A stretch of DNA of 64,000 bases from CAVAWX01 sp963642995 (GCA_963642995.1 CAVIIZ010000002.1:86234-150233); one strand, 5' to 3'; positions 15,868 to 23,326 are shown, counted from the stretch's first letter. Made by a program: numbers and translations. Notes: generated by a model not told the origin, from the sequence alone.

Positions 15868-16536
15868 ATGCAATGCCCCACGATTTCGGCGCACGCCATC
15901 TCCAAGTCCTATGGCGACGTGGAGATACTGCGCGACACCACCTTCACGGCGCGCCCCGGCGAGTCCATCGCGTTCGTCTCGCCGTCGGGCTCCGGCAAGT
16001 CCACGCTGCTGTCCATGCTCGGCCTCATCCTCACCCCCACAAGCGGCGAGATATCGGTGGGAGATGCGGCCACGAGCGGCATGTCGGATGCGGAGCGCTC
16101 TGCCCTGCGGGGCGCCACGGTGGGTTTCGTTTTCCAGCACACCCAGCTCATAGGCTCGCTGCGCGCATGGGAAAACGTCACGGTGCCCGCGCGTTTCGCC
16201 GCGTCGCGCAACGCCGCGAAAGACGAGGAGCGCGCCCGCGGCCTGCTCGGGCGTTTCGGCCTGGCCGAGCGCGCCGAGCACTATCCCTTCCAGCTGTCCA
16301 TAGGGCAAAAGCGCCGCGTGGCGCTTGCGCGCGCCCTGATGCTCGAGCCGCCCGTGCTCATCGCCGACGAGCCGACCAACGATTTGGACAGCGCGTCTGC
16401 CGACAGCGTGACGGCCGCCTTGTTCGAGCATGTGGAGCGCGGGGGGATATTGATGTTTGCCACGCACGACGCATCGTTGTCCGCACGGGCCGACAGGGTG
16501 TTTCGCCTGCGCGACAAATGCTTCGAAGAACGCTAG
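15868..16536 (+). CDS. ABC ATPase partner of the MacB-like permease
   Basis: The protein has 222 residues, the LolD/MacB size. Walker A is SPSGSGKST, the Q-loop is VGFVFQHTQLIGSLRAWENV, the signature is LSIGQKRRVALARAL (LSIGQ rather than LSGGQ), Walker B is VLIADEPTNDLD and the switch His is in FATHDASL. It starts 18 bases after the permease stop with AAAGG upstream. It is followed by a DUF4418 membrane protein, an arrangement I recall from other anaerobes, suggesting that the three act together. Cargo unknown. Confidence 0.88.
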   Translation: MQCPTISAHAISKSYGDVEILRDTTFTARPGESIAFVSPSGSGKSTLLSMLGLILTPTSGEISVGDAATSGMSDAERSALRGATVGFVFQHTQLIGSLRAWENVTVPARFAASRNAAKDEERARGLLGRFGLAERAEHYPFQLSIGQKRRVALARALMLEPPVLIADEPTNDLDSASADSVTAALFEHVERGGILMFATHDASLSARADRVFRLRDKCFEER

Positions 16537-16653
16537 GATAGGAAAGCGCGCACGCAAGCGGGGCGCGCGAAACCCGTCGGGCGTGTCCGGAAAGGTGTGC
16601 AACCGGATGCGACGCGCCACGAGAAGGGCAACAGGAAAAGAAAGGAGCTCGCT

Positions 16654-17091
16654 GTGAACGAGAAGACATGGAAGATACTTTGCCTGGTGGAGATCTGCGC
16701 GCTGATGGCCGCGGCGCTGATAGCCACGTTCATGGGAGGTTGCACGAAGGAGATCGAGTGCACGTCGGGCAGTGTTCCCATGAAGTGCCACTGGACGTTT
16801 CTGGCGGTGCCGCTCATCTGCTTTCCCGGTGCATGGGCAGCTTTTGCAGCGGCGTTGTCCGGCGAGAAGAAGGCCCGGCGGATGGCCGCGCTCTCCGCAC
16901 TCGTCGCGGCGCTGTGCGCCCTGCTGTGCATCTGGGCCGTCATCGGCATATGCACGGGGGCGGGCTCGCACGGCTGCACGCCCACCGCGATCGCGACGAG
17001 CGTGGCGCTGGGGCTGTCCGCGGTGCTTGCCTGTGTCTTGATGGCGAAGGCAGACCCGAAGGCGGCGGAAGCGCCCAAGATGAAGCTGTAG
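16654..17091 (+). CDS. DUF4418 family membrane protein
   Basis: The protein has 145 residues and four predicted helices. The family hallmark MKCHWT occurs at about residue 43, right after an external Cys-containing loop (GGCTKEIECTSG). Further Cys residues occur in ICTGAGSHGCTP. The start is a GTG with AAGGAG at six bases. The gene follows the MacB-like ATPase on the same strand (117 bases) and is closed by a strong terminator, so it is probably the last member of that unit. No biochemical function is known for the family. The paired external cysteines could form disulfides or bind metal. Confidence 0.8.
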   Translation: MNEKTWKILCLVEICALMAAALIATFMGGCTKEIECTSGSVPMKCHWTFLAVPLICFPGAWAAFAAALSGEKKARRMAALSALVAALCALLCIWAVIGICTGAGSHGCTPTAIATSVALGLSAVLACVLMAKADPKAAEAPKMKL

Positions 17092-17126
17092 GCACCGCAC
17101 GGGAAAGCGCGGGCGCGCGAGCATGC

Positions 17127-17185
17127 GAAACGCCTGCGGCCATCTCCCTTTCCTCATGGGGGAGACGGCCGCAGGCGTTCTTTTC
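17127..17185 (+). terminator. Rho-independent terminator after the DUF4418 gene
   Basis: AACGCCTGCGGCC (17129-17141) pairs perfectly with GGCCGCAGGCGTT (17167-17179), with an inner CTCCC/GGGAG pairing, then CTTTT. Confidence 0.88.
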
Positions 17186-17274
17186 GCGCCGCCTCGCCCT
17201 TCAGCGCCGCTTCCCGGTATCCGAAAGCTTTTCGCCACCCGGGGTTTTCTCGTGCCCTTCCGCCGTCGGCGGTT

Positions 17275-18084
17275 TCACTTCTTCACCCGGCGAAACACCG
17301 CGATGCTGCAAAGTGCCGCCGCGACTGCCCAGGCGAGCAGCGCAAGCAAGGTGGTCGCAAGCTCTCCGGAACCCGCGTCGGTCAAGGCGTGGACCAAGGA
17401 TCCCGGCAAGGCGTCGGAAATCTTGGACACCACGCCGGCGGTGGCGTCGGGCAGCGAGATGCAGGCGAGCGAGAGCAGCATCGCGCCGATGGCGTCGAGG
17501 GCGAAATAGACGACGAGCCCCAATCCGACGCGCCTGAGCATCGTGCCGATGGAAAAGCACAAAACCGCGGTGAACGCGCATTTCACCATGGACAAGGCAA
17601 ATCCCGAGGCCAGCTCTGCGGCATCGACGCCGCCGAAGGGGTTTTCCTGAAAAGGCGCCGCCGCCAGGAAGAAGGCGATGTAGCCGATGGCGCCCGCGCA
17701 GATCGTGAGCAGGCTCCATGCGGCAAGCCTTGCCGCATACAGGCGCAGCCGGTTCGGGACGACGGAAAGCGTCGCCAGGACGCAACCGTCCTCGTGCTCG
17801 CGGGCAACGGAGCACACCGTGTAGACGCCTAGCAGGAAGTAGGACATGGATAGAAAGCCGTTTGCCGCCGCCACCTGCGACGGCGCGCTTTCCGGGAGCT
17901 GGGAGGAGGCGAAGACGAAGCTGAAATAGGACAGTCCGCTCGCAAGGAGCAAGATGAGGAGGACCTTGGGCGTTCTCTTGTGCACGAGGCGTGCGAGCTC
18001 TGCTGCCGCAACGCCGGAAAAGGCCTGCGGCGCGTCTGCGGATTTGGTGAAGGCCTGCGGCAGGTTGCATGCGGCGTCACTCAT
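17275..18084 (-). CDS. ABC-2-type transporter permease
   Basis: The protein has 269 residues with six hydrophobic segments in the ABC-2 arrangement: a cytoplasmic N-tail, LLILLLASGLSYFSFVFAS, a long loop, GFLSMSYFLLGVYTVCSVAREHEDGCV (the conserved E-x-E-x-G-x-x-x motif after helix 2), and a C-terminal helix (LLALLAWAVAAALCSIAVFRR). Its ATG overlaps the stop of the upstream ATPase gene by eight bases, so the two are translationally coupled. Together they form an exporter of the drug, lipid or bacteriocin-immunity class. The substrate is not evident. Confidence 0.82.
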   Translation of the reverse strand: MSDAACNLPQAFTKSADAPQAFSGVAAAELARLVHKRTPKVLLILLLASGLSYFSFVFASSQLPESAPSQVAAANGFLSMSYFLLGVYTVCSVAREHEDGCVLATLSVVPNRLRLYAARLAAWSLLTICAGAIGYIAFFLAAAPFQENPFGGVDAAELASGFALSMVKCAFTAVLCFSIGTMLRRVGLGLVVYFALDAIGAMLLSLACISLPDATAGVVSKISDALPGSLVHALTDAGSGELATTLLALLAWAVAAALCSIAVFRRVKK

Positions 18085-18967
18085 TTTCGTCCCCCTTCGT
18101 CTCCATGAACAGCTCCTCGAGGTTCATCCGCTTGGCCTCGAGATGGTCTAGCGTCAATCCGCTGCCGTACGCCAAGGCGCCCACCTCGGCAGGCGGCATC
18201 CCGTTCACGAAAAGCGTCTCGCCCTCGAGCTTGCACGGCGCGCCGACGTCCGAGACGAGCTTTGCCACCTCGTGCACCTGCGCGCTTCTCACGACGACGA
18301 CCAGCCCGCGCCGCCCGCCCCGCTCCAGTTCCTCTATCGAGCCATCGCGGGCCACCCGGCCGTTTTGGATGATGATCACCCTGCTCGCGACCTTTTCCAG
18401 CTCGCTCATTATGTGGCTGGAGATGAATACGGTCTTGCCCCTATCGGCCAGCGCCGAGAACACGCCGCGCACCTGGCGGATGGCCTCGACGTCGAGTCCG
18501 TTGATGGGCTCGTCGAACATCAGGTTGTCCGGGTCGCCCACGAGCGCGGCCGCGATGCCGAGGCGCTGCTTCATCCCGAGCGAGTATTCGGAGATGAGTT
18601 TTCTGCCCGCGCCGGCCAGGCCCACGTAGTCGAGCGCGCCGTCCACGTCCGCGTCCCGTATCCCCGAGGCGCGATATACATAGGACAGGAAATCCGCGCC
18701 GCGCATCTTCTGGGGCATGAACTCCGGCCCCAGGCAGCACCCGAGCGTCTTGGCGGGGTTTGCCGCCTGCGAAAACGGCTTTCCATCCACCAACGCGGCG
18801 CCTGAAGTGGCCGCCTCGAGCCCCATGATTATCTTCATGGTGGTCGATTTGCCCGCGCCGTTAGGGCCTACGAAGCCGGTGATGGTGCCCGGCTCCACGC
18901 GAAAGCTCAGGTCGTCGAGAACCGTCTTCTTGCCGTAGGTCTTGCAAAGCGATTGAACTTCGATCAC
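18077..18967 (-). CDS. ABC exporter ATPase (CcmA/DrrA-like)
   Basis: The protein has 296 residues. Walker A is GPNGAGKST, the signature is YSLGMKQRLGIAAAL (the LGMKQR form typical of multidrug and bacitracin exporters), Walker B is NLMFDEPINGLD and the switch His is in FISSHIMSELE. A C-terminal domain of about 90 residues follows, as in DrrA/BcrA-like ATPases. The start chosen is the GTG behind AAAGG at seven bases; an ATG seven codons upstream is an alternative. A perfect TATAAT lies at 19029-19034 on this strand, about 60 bases upstream. Confidence 0.87.
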   Translation of the reverse strand: MIEVQSLCKTYGKKTVLDDLSFRVEPGTITGFVGPNGAGKSTTMKIIMGLEAATSGAALVDGKPFSQAANPAKTLGCCLGPEFMPQKMRGADFLSYVYRASGIRDADVDGALDYVGLAGAGRKLISEYSLGMKQRLGIAAALVGDPDNLMFDEPINGLDVEAIRQVRGVFSALADRGKTVFISSHIMSELEKVASRVIIIQNGRVARDGSIEELERGGRRGLVVVVRSAQVHEVAKLVSDVGAPCKLEGETLFVNGMPPAEVGALAYGSGLTLDHLEAKRMNLEELFMETKGDENE

Positions 18968-19028
18968 GGCCTCGCCTTTCCCGCGCATGGATGTCGCCGC
19001 CCCTGCTGCGCCTGCGTGCGATTTCGAG

Positions 19029-19034
19029 ATTATA
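19029..19034 (-). promoter_or_regulatory. -10 box for the ABC exporter pair
   Basis: A consensus TATAAT on the minus strand, about 60 bases before the ATPase start. No good -35 hexamer is visible at the usual distance. Confidence 0.45.
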
Positions 19035-19111
19035 GCCCGACCGGGCCGGATGCGCCCGTCGGCGACACCGGCTGCGCGTGATGACGACGCAGCCCTCTTG
19101 CCCGGATCTGG

Positions 19112-19207
19112 TAGAATAGAGTGCGCTTGGCGAGTTCCATGACTCGGGCCCGGGAGGGCCAATCATTTTCGGAAGGCATCTCCGGCTCGTTTCGGAGATG
19201 CCTTCTT
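19112..19207 (+). ncRNA. Possible short structured RNA or attenuator leader
   Basis: This sits in the 331-base gap between the ABC exporter and the next gene. TAGAAT (19112-19117) could be a -10 box. About 20 bases on, TTGGC pairs with GCCAA across two small inner hairpins (GAGT/ACTC and a GGCC-rich one). A 12-bp perfect hairpin follows: AAGGCATCTCCG (19173-19184) with CGGAGATGCCTT (19193-19204), then CTTTG. The result would be an RNA of about 85 bases ending in a terminator-like stem, or a leader that controls the gene starting at 19299. It matches no RNA family I can recall, and no clear -35 is seen. Confidence 0.35.
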
Positions 19208-19298
19208 TGTCGGGATACGATAAGGGGAGAGCTGTAGCGCGGCGGCAGCCGGGCGGCGGCTTTCACCGACAGTTTCACCCGATGCGAGAGGACGGGAA

Positions 19299-20588
19299 AT
19301 GGAGCAGGTATCGCTTTTGTTCGAAATCTCTCCGAATGACAAGAGATTCCCGATGTACACATGGTTTCCCGACTGGTTTGCGACAAAGCGCCTTCCGCAA
19401 TTCGACGTCCATCTCTTCAACTACGAGGCCTTCCTCGCGGGCGAGGAGCTGGTGTGCGAGCCCGCGCCGAAACACGACATGCCGGCGCTGCTGCGCTGCC
19501 ACTCGACGAACAGGGAAAACTACGAGCGGCTGGCCAAGAAGCTGCTCTCGCTTGGATACCGGCTGATCACGGACAGCTGGCGAGCGCTTGAAGAACCGCG
19601 TTTCCATTTCAGGTGCTTCAAGGGGTTCACGGATGAAAAATACAAGATGCGCACCGTCAACGTTGGGGCCAGTTTCGGAACCGGCGCATCTCAGACGCAT
19701 CCCCCCTCGATTTACATCACGAGAGACGATGACGGTTATCTGGGTACTCGAGAAGCAGATTGGTTTGCGTTGGGCTGGCACACGTCGCGAAAGGGAGAAG
19801 AGCTTGCCGAACGTTTCGCGCAAGCCAAAGGAGACAGGTTTTCCGGAGAGGCCTTCTTCGAGGAATACGTGCCTCGCTTCGAATATGAAAGTGTGCCCGT
19901 CGTGTGGCGTGCCTTCTACTTCGAGGGAAGACCCATTTTCAAGGCTCCCGTGGCGCCGAAGGCACCGAAAGGATTTCCGGAACCGCCGGAGGAAATAGTG
20001 AACGCGTTCCGGAAGGCGTGCTCGAACATTTTCTACGCTTGCGATTTCATGCTCGCAAAGGGCGGCAGCTGGCTGTGCAGCAGATTTTTCGACGGGCAGA
20101 TGAGCGAAGGGCCTGCGCGGAGAGAGGACTCCATAGCTTTCTACGAGGCGCTTGCCCGGGCAGTGGAGGAAGCGCCGCGGATTCCCGATTGGATATGGTG
20201 TTTGACGGCAGAGGTTCGAGACGAGAACAAGACGGGGGTCGAGAAACGTGTCGTGCACGGGACGCGCCATTTCGCTCCGCACACCAAGGTGTTCCTGCAT
20301 CCGCCCAACTGGGACGAGCGGGTCGGCGCCATCGGCATCCCGCGCTATTCGGATAAACGCGTCCGCATCGTCGTCGATGTCAGGAAGCTCGAGCATTTCG
20401 CCCTCGAGAAGGTGAACGACCGGGAAATCGTCTGCGCCATGCTCCATCCCTACAACACGTGGCCGTTCACCAAAATGGCTCCCATCGAGGTGGGCCGCGG
20501 CACCTGGGGCCAAAGCGAAAGTTCCAAACGGGAGATCGAAGACTGCGTGAAGTGGCTGAATTCGCTCAATCCGGATGGCAAGCGGTGA
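19299..20588 (+). CDS. Hypothetical protein, possible R2K-clade ATP-grasp
   Basis: The protein has 429 residues and no transmembrane segment. The middle part (about 225-275), with NIFYACDFMLAKGGSW followed by FFDGQMSEGP, resembles the C-terminal strand motif of R2K-clade ATP-grasp proteins (D-x-A...DG-x-W...E-x-x-D-G-Q-x-S). The C-terminal part (GTRHFAPHTKVFL, then GIPRYSDKRVRIVVD) looks like a separate small beta-domain found in some uncharacterised proteins. Codon use is more AT-rich than its neighbours, hinting at acquisition. The start follows GAGAGGA. A structured leader lies upstream. Function unknown; the fold assignment is tentative. Confidence 0.68.
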   Translation: MEQVSLLFEISPNDKRFPMYTWFPDWFATKRLPQFDVHLFNYEAFLAGEELVCEPAPKHDMPALLRCHSTNRENYERLAKKLLSLGYRLITDSWRALEEPRFHFRCFKGFTDEKYKMRTVNVGASFGTGASQTHPPSIYITRDDDGYLGTREADWFALGWHTSRKGEELAERFAQAKGDRFSGEAFFEEYVPRFEYESVPVVWRAFYFEGRPIFKAPVAPKAPKGFPEPPEEIVNAFRKACSNIFYACDFMLAKGGSWLCSRFFDGQMSEGPARREDSIAFYEALARAVEEAPRIPDWIWCLTAEVRDENKTGVEKRVVHGTRHFAPHTKVFLHPPNWDERVGAIGIPRYSDKRVRIVVDVRKLEHFALEKVNDREIVCAMLHPYNTWPFTKMAPIEVGRGTWGQSESSKREIEDCVKWLNSLNPDGKR

Positions 20589-20851
20589 TCGTAGCCGCTT
20601 TTGTTCGGATCCGTCCGTGCCGAAAGGGCGCCATGGGACGCAAGCATGCCCGCCGCCTGCGTTTTCGCCTTTATTTCCATGTCAGCAAGCCTGTGCAGCG
20701 CAAGGATGCGAGGAGGCAAACCGCCATGTGCTCCTTGCATGCGTTTCTTGCCGGGCAGTGTCGCAGCCCTTTCTCCTAAGGGGGGGGCGCGCGGGCGGCG
20801 GGTATACTGGAAGCGCTGGTTTTCCCTTTGGGTTGAAACGGCGGGTGCGCG
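20589..20851. other. Gene-poor interval with an eight-G tract and a TATACT box
   Basis: The gap of about 360 bases before the DUF1847 gene holds no recognisable gene in its first 260 bases. It contains eight consecutive G at 20780-20787 and GGCGGGTATACT ending at 20818. The same 12-base string occurs on the minus strand upstream of the aconitase-like gene (3701-3712), suggesting a shared promoter element. No -35 is clear. Confidence 0.4.
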
Positions 20852-20956
20852 ATGTCGTTCGATGCGGTCTACAAGCAGATCGGCGAGTTTTTTCGCCGAT
20901 GCGCTGGGCACGGCTCGCGCGCGCGGATGAAGCAGGCGCGAGAGGGGCGGACATGA
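20852..20956 (+). pseudogene. Small coupled ORF, possible remnant of an MNT-type nucleotidyltransferase
   Basis: A 34-codon frame starts MSFDAVYKQIGEFFRRC and ends with GSRARMKQAREGRT. Its TGA overlaps the ATG of the next gene (ATGA), so it may be translated and couple to it. The ending recalls minimal nucleotidyltransferases, where a similar helix is followed by a strand and GSRARG. Here the strand is missing and the catalytic Asp residues are absent. I treat it as a truncated relic. It could instead be a chance frame, as no strong ribosome site precedes it. Confidence 0.33.
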
Positions 20957-21636
20957 ACGGAGACGATGGTTTCAGGACGCAAGCGGCGGCAGAGCCGGGA
21001 TGCGAGCATTGCGGCGTCGCGGCATGCGAGCATCCGGGACGCACGGCGCCGACCTTTTGCCCCGAGCAGGGCATATCCGACGAAACGCGCAGCCGCGTCC
21101 GCAGCCTCTACGACGAGCCCGAAAACAGGCGCATCATGGAGGCGGCCGCCAGGGTGAGCGCCGGCACGGCGAACTCGACGCGCGTGCAAGACACGATAAA
21201 GTTCGCCTCGTACATGGGCGCCTCGCGCATCGGCATCGCGGCCTGCACCGCCATGTTGAAGGAAACCGCCGTCCTCGCCCGGCTTTTGCGCCGCGCCGGG
21301 TTTTCGGTGGTGGCGCTCGGCTGCAAGCTTCAGGAAAACCGCGCGCCCGACCTCGGCATAGACCCCGCCTGCGGCGTCGGCGACTGCGTCATCTGCAACC
21401 CGATCATGCAGGCGCTCCTGCTCAACGAGGCTAAATGCGATTTGAACATCCTCATGGGGATATGCGTCGGACACGACGCGCTGTTCGCGAAGTACTCGGA
21501 TGCGCCCGCCGTCACCTTGGTGGCCAAGGACTTCCTTGCGGCGAACAACCCCTGCGCCGTGCTCTACACCGCCGATTCGGTCTACAAATCCAAGCTGGAC
21601 GCGACCATCGACGAGGTGGCGGGCGCCCGTTCTTGA
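20953..21636 (+). CDS. DUF1847 domain protein
   Basis: The protein has 227 residues and is rich in Cys. CEHCGVAAC and a following C form an N-terminal putative metal site. The body contains KFASYMGASRIGIAACTAM, CKLQENRAPDLGI and GVGDCVICNPIMQA, then LNILMGICVGHDALF and the C-terminal ADSVYKSKLD. This Cys pattern matches DUF1847, a family of anaerobe proteins of unknown function, probably metal or Fe-S binding. The start follows AGAGGGGCGG. It is a single-gene unit apart from the small overlapping frame upstream. Confidence 0.8.
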   Translation: MNGDDGFRTQAAAEPGCEHCGVAACEHPGRTAPTFCPEQGISDETRSRVRSLYDEPENRRIMEAAARVSAGTANSTRVQDTIKFASYMGASRIGIAACTAMLKETAVLARLLRRAGFSVVALGCKLQENRAPDLGIDPACGVGDCVICNPIMQALLLNEAKCDLNILMGICVGHDALFAKYSDAPAVTLVAKDFLAANNPCAVLYTADSVYKSKLDATIDEVAGARS

Positions 21637-21804
21637 AACCGATGCGCCCTGCTCGACGGTTGCGGTGTGCAATGGCTTTGAAAAGCCAGGAAAAGGGTGT
21701 CGCGCTCTCGAACTCGGACACGGCGAAGGAGAGGGGCATGACGCTTTGTCTGCCGGTCTACTCCGCCGTGTTCTTGTGCGTTGCGGCGTCTGCGCGGGTG
21801 TGCT

Positions 21805-22365
21805 CTAACGGCGCTTGCAGCAGCGGTCGTGGCCGCCGTGGCCGTTATGGTGGCCGTGGGCATGTCCGTGCTTGTGCCCGCAGCCGCGTCCGTGCCCGTG
21901 GCCTTTGCGCCCTTTGCGGCCCTTCTTGTGCTTGCCCTTGGCGCCCAGCTCCTTGCATTGCACGACGATCTTGTCCGCGATGGTCTGGAGCTGCTCCATC
22001 TCCTCGTCGGAGAGCGTCTCGAGGATCTTTTCGGCGGCCGCTTCGTGCGCCTTGCAGCGCTTCTCGGCGATCTCCTCGCCCGTGTCCGTGAGCTTCACCA
22101 GATAGGTCTTCTTCTCCTGGGCGCTCTCGATCGTGGCGTAGCCGTTGCGCTGCGCCTTGCGCACGATGTCCTTCAGCTTCGCGCGGTCGTACCCCAGCGC
22201 CTCGACCAGCTCGCGCGAGCTCATCTTCCCGCCGTGGCGGTGGAGCACCTTCAGCAGCGCGCCCTGGCCTTTCTTGTAGCTTTTCGGACCTGCCACGCGA
22301 AAGGCGCGGTTGCTCAGGTCGGCGGCCTTGCCCAGTTTCTTCAATGTCTTGAGTTGCGTGCTCAT
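21805..22365 (-). CDS. MarR-family regulator with a His-rich C-terminal tail
   Basis: The protein has 186 residues. A winged-helix MarR core (about 30-125) includes GQGALLKVLHRHGGKMSSRELVEALGYDRAKLKDIVRKAQRNGYATI. A helix follows (LSDEEMEQLQTIADKIV) and then a tail of about 35 residues in which His, Gly and Cys dominate (GHGHGRGCGHKHGHAHG, ending DRCCKRR). The tail is a likely Ni/Zn/Cu-binding segment, so the protein may sense or store metal. The start follows AGAGGAG. Immediately upstream are three TTATC-based operator-like sites, suggesting autoregulation. No transporter is adjacent to show which metal or drug is involved. Confidence 0.85.
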   Translation of the reverse strand: MSTQLKTLKKLGKAADLSNRAFRVAGPKSYKKGQGALLKVLHRHGGKMSSRELVEALGYDRAKLKDIVRKAQRNGYATIESAQEKKTYLVKLTDTGEEIAEKRCKAHEAAAEKILETLSDEEMEQLQTIADKIVVQCKELGAKGKHKKGRKGRKGHGHGRGCGHKHGHAHGHHNGHGGHDRCCKRR

Positions 22366-22379
22366 GGTTTCTCTCCTCT

Positions 22380-22474
22380 TTATCTGAAAAATTGATAGCG
22401 AAGACACTGTACGCCGTCTTTATCGAAAAATGTGGCAATTTAGGCGCTTTCCACATTATCGCTATAAATGATAA
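22380..22474. promoter_or_regulatory. Operator-like array upstream of the MarR gene
   Basis: Three evenly spaced sites in an AT-rich stretch share one layout. TTATC-N9-GATAG is at 22380-22398, TTATC-N9-GGCAA (one half kept) at 22420-22438, and TTATC-N9-GATAA (perfect inverted repeat) at 22456-22474. The spacing of 40 and 36 bases and the dyad size (19 bp) suit a dimeric winged-helix regulator, most simply the MarR protein encoded next to it. The first site covers the base just before the ribosome site of that gene. Confidence 0.55.
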
Positions 22475-22520
22475 AGATGCGTTCCGAAGAATAATCCCGA
22501 CTGAAAAGCGAGAGGGCGCA

Positions 22521-22826
22521 TCAGACGAGGGGCGCGTAGTCTTGCGTTTGGTGAAAGATGTGGGCGACGACGACTTTCTCGCCGTCGAAGCGGTGCAGCG
22601 CGACATAGCGGTTCACCAGCATAGGGCGAGAGCCCATCTCCGCAAGTTGGGGTATGTGCGAGAGAGGGCGGATTTCGGGCATCTCGCACACGAGGTCGAG
22701 TTGGCGGCCGAATTCGTCCATGAACCCCGTCGCAGCCGCCGGACTCGCAAGGACGCCGGCCAGATACTCGACTATAGAGCGGTACTCGAGCTGGGCGCTT
22801 GGGAGAATGATTCTAGGATAGGCCAT
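22521..22826 (-). CDS. RelE/ParE-family toxin
   Basis: The protein has 101 residues. The fold signature is visible: an N-terminal YPRIILPSAQLEYRSIVEYL helix pair, the central RPLSHIP strand, and the C-terminal YVALHRFDGEKVVVAHIFHQTQDY strands, as in ParE/RelE plasmid-stabilisation toxins. Its start overlaps the end of the upstream antitoxin gene by 14 bases, the usual antitoxin-first order. It would inhibit translation (RelE) or gyrase (ParE). The sequence does not decide between them. Confidence 0.82.
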   Translation of the reverse strand: MAYPRIILPSAQLEYRSIVEYLAGVLASPAAATGFMDEFGRQLDLVCEMPEIRPLSHIPQLAEMGSRPMLVNRYVALHRFDGEKVVVAHIFHQTQDYAPLV

Positions 22827-23082
22827 ATTCGGCTCGTATCTTCGCCGCGAACTCGTCATAGTCTGCGCCGGCGCCGGATTTCTCCTCGCGTTCGGCGACG
22901 AGCATACGCGAGAACAAGCGTGTTTTTGCGGCATCTTCCTGCATCGCGCGATAGCGGTCCGCGCTCATGCAATAGATGGCCTCGCGCCCGTTTCTCGTGA
23001 CCGTCACTTCATCTTCGCGCTCGACGAGCTCCACAAACGATGCCGTGCTCTTCATGTCGCGTACGGGAACACATGTCGGCAT
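22813..23082 (-). CDS. Phd/YefM-family antitoxin
   Basis: The protein has 89 residues. The N-terminal DNA-binding part reads VPVRDMKSTASFVELVE, then DEVTVTRNGREAIYCMS, a standard Phd/YefM fold with R-N-G-R. The C-terminal helix (DYDEFAAKIRAEYGL) would wrap the toxin. The start follows GGAGGAGG at four bases. Upstream lies a cluster of palindromes placed just downstream of a TACAAT box, fitting autorepression by the toxin-antitoxin complex. Confidence 0.83.
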   Translation of the reverse strand: MPTCVPVRDMKSTASFVELVEREDEVTVTRNGREAIYCMSADRYRAMQEDAAKTRLFSRMLVAEREEKSGAGADYDEFAAKIRAEYGLS

Positions 23083-23104
23083 GGGGTTCCTCCTCCGCTG
23101 CGGT

Positions 23105-23158
23105 GGCGCAATGTTGCAATGCCGCATTGCGCCGATGCCGTAATGCGGCCTTATTGTA
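23105..23158 (-). promoter_or_regulatory. Promoter and nested palindromes of the toxin-antitoxin operon
   Basis: A TACAAT box occupies 23153-23158 on the minus strand. Between it and the antitoxin start are GGCGCAATG/CATTGCGCC (arms at 23105-23113 and 23125-23133), a smaller GCAATG-CCG-CATTGC inside it, and a further CCGCATT/AATGCGG pair. All share an AATGC half-site, a plausible operator for the antitoxin. Confidence 0.5.
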
Positions 23159-23170
23159 CCGCGTTTTACC

Positions 23171-23326
23171 CTAGAAGCGGAAATAGATGAAAGGGTTGAA
23201 GGAGCCGGAGATCACGCCTGCCACCGAGGCGACGAGCAACGCGGCGAGCGCGAGGTCGCAAAGCAGGGCATGAAAGAAGGCGCGCCGTTCCTTTGCAGGA
23301 AGGCGCGCCTTCTCTTTTAGACGTGT
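23171..23326 (-). pseudogene. C-terminal remnant of an MBOAT-family acyltransferase
   Basis: On the minus strand the last 22 codons before the TAG at 23171 read LLVASVAGVISGSF then NPFIYFRF. The NPF-x-YF-x-F ending after a hydrophobic helix is the hallmark C-terminus of AlgI/DltB-type MBOAT proteins. The frame runs back only to the vsr stop, has no start and is interrupted by a strong hairpin, so at most about 40 residues of a protein of more than 450 survive. It marks a deletion or insertion scar next to vsr. Confidence 0.5.
23275..23313 (-). terminator. Strong bidirectional terminator hairpin after vsr
   Basis: AGAAGGCGCGCC (23275-23286) pairs perfectly with GGCGCGCCTTCT (23302-23313), and an inner TTCCT/AGGAA adds five pairs. 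T-rich sequence follows on both strands. It lies 14 bases after the vsr stop. Confidence 0.85.
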
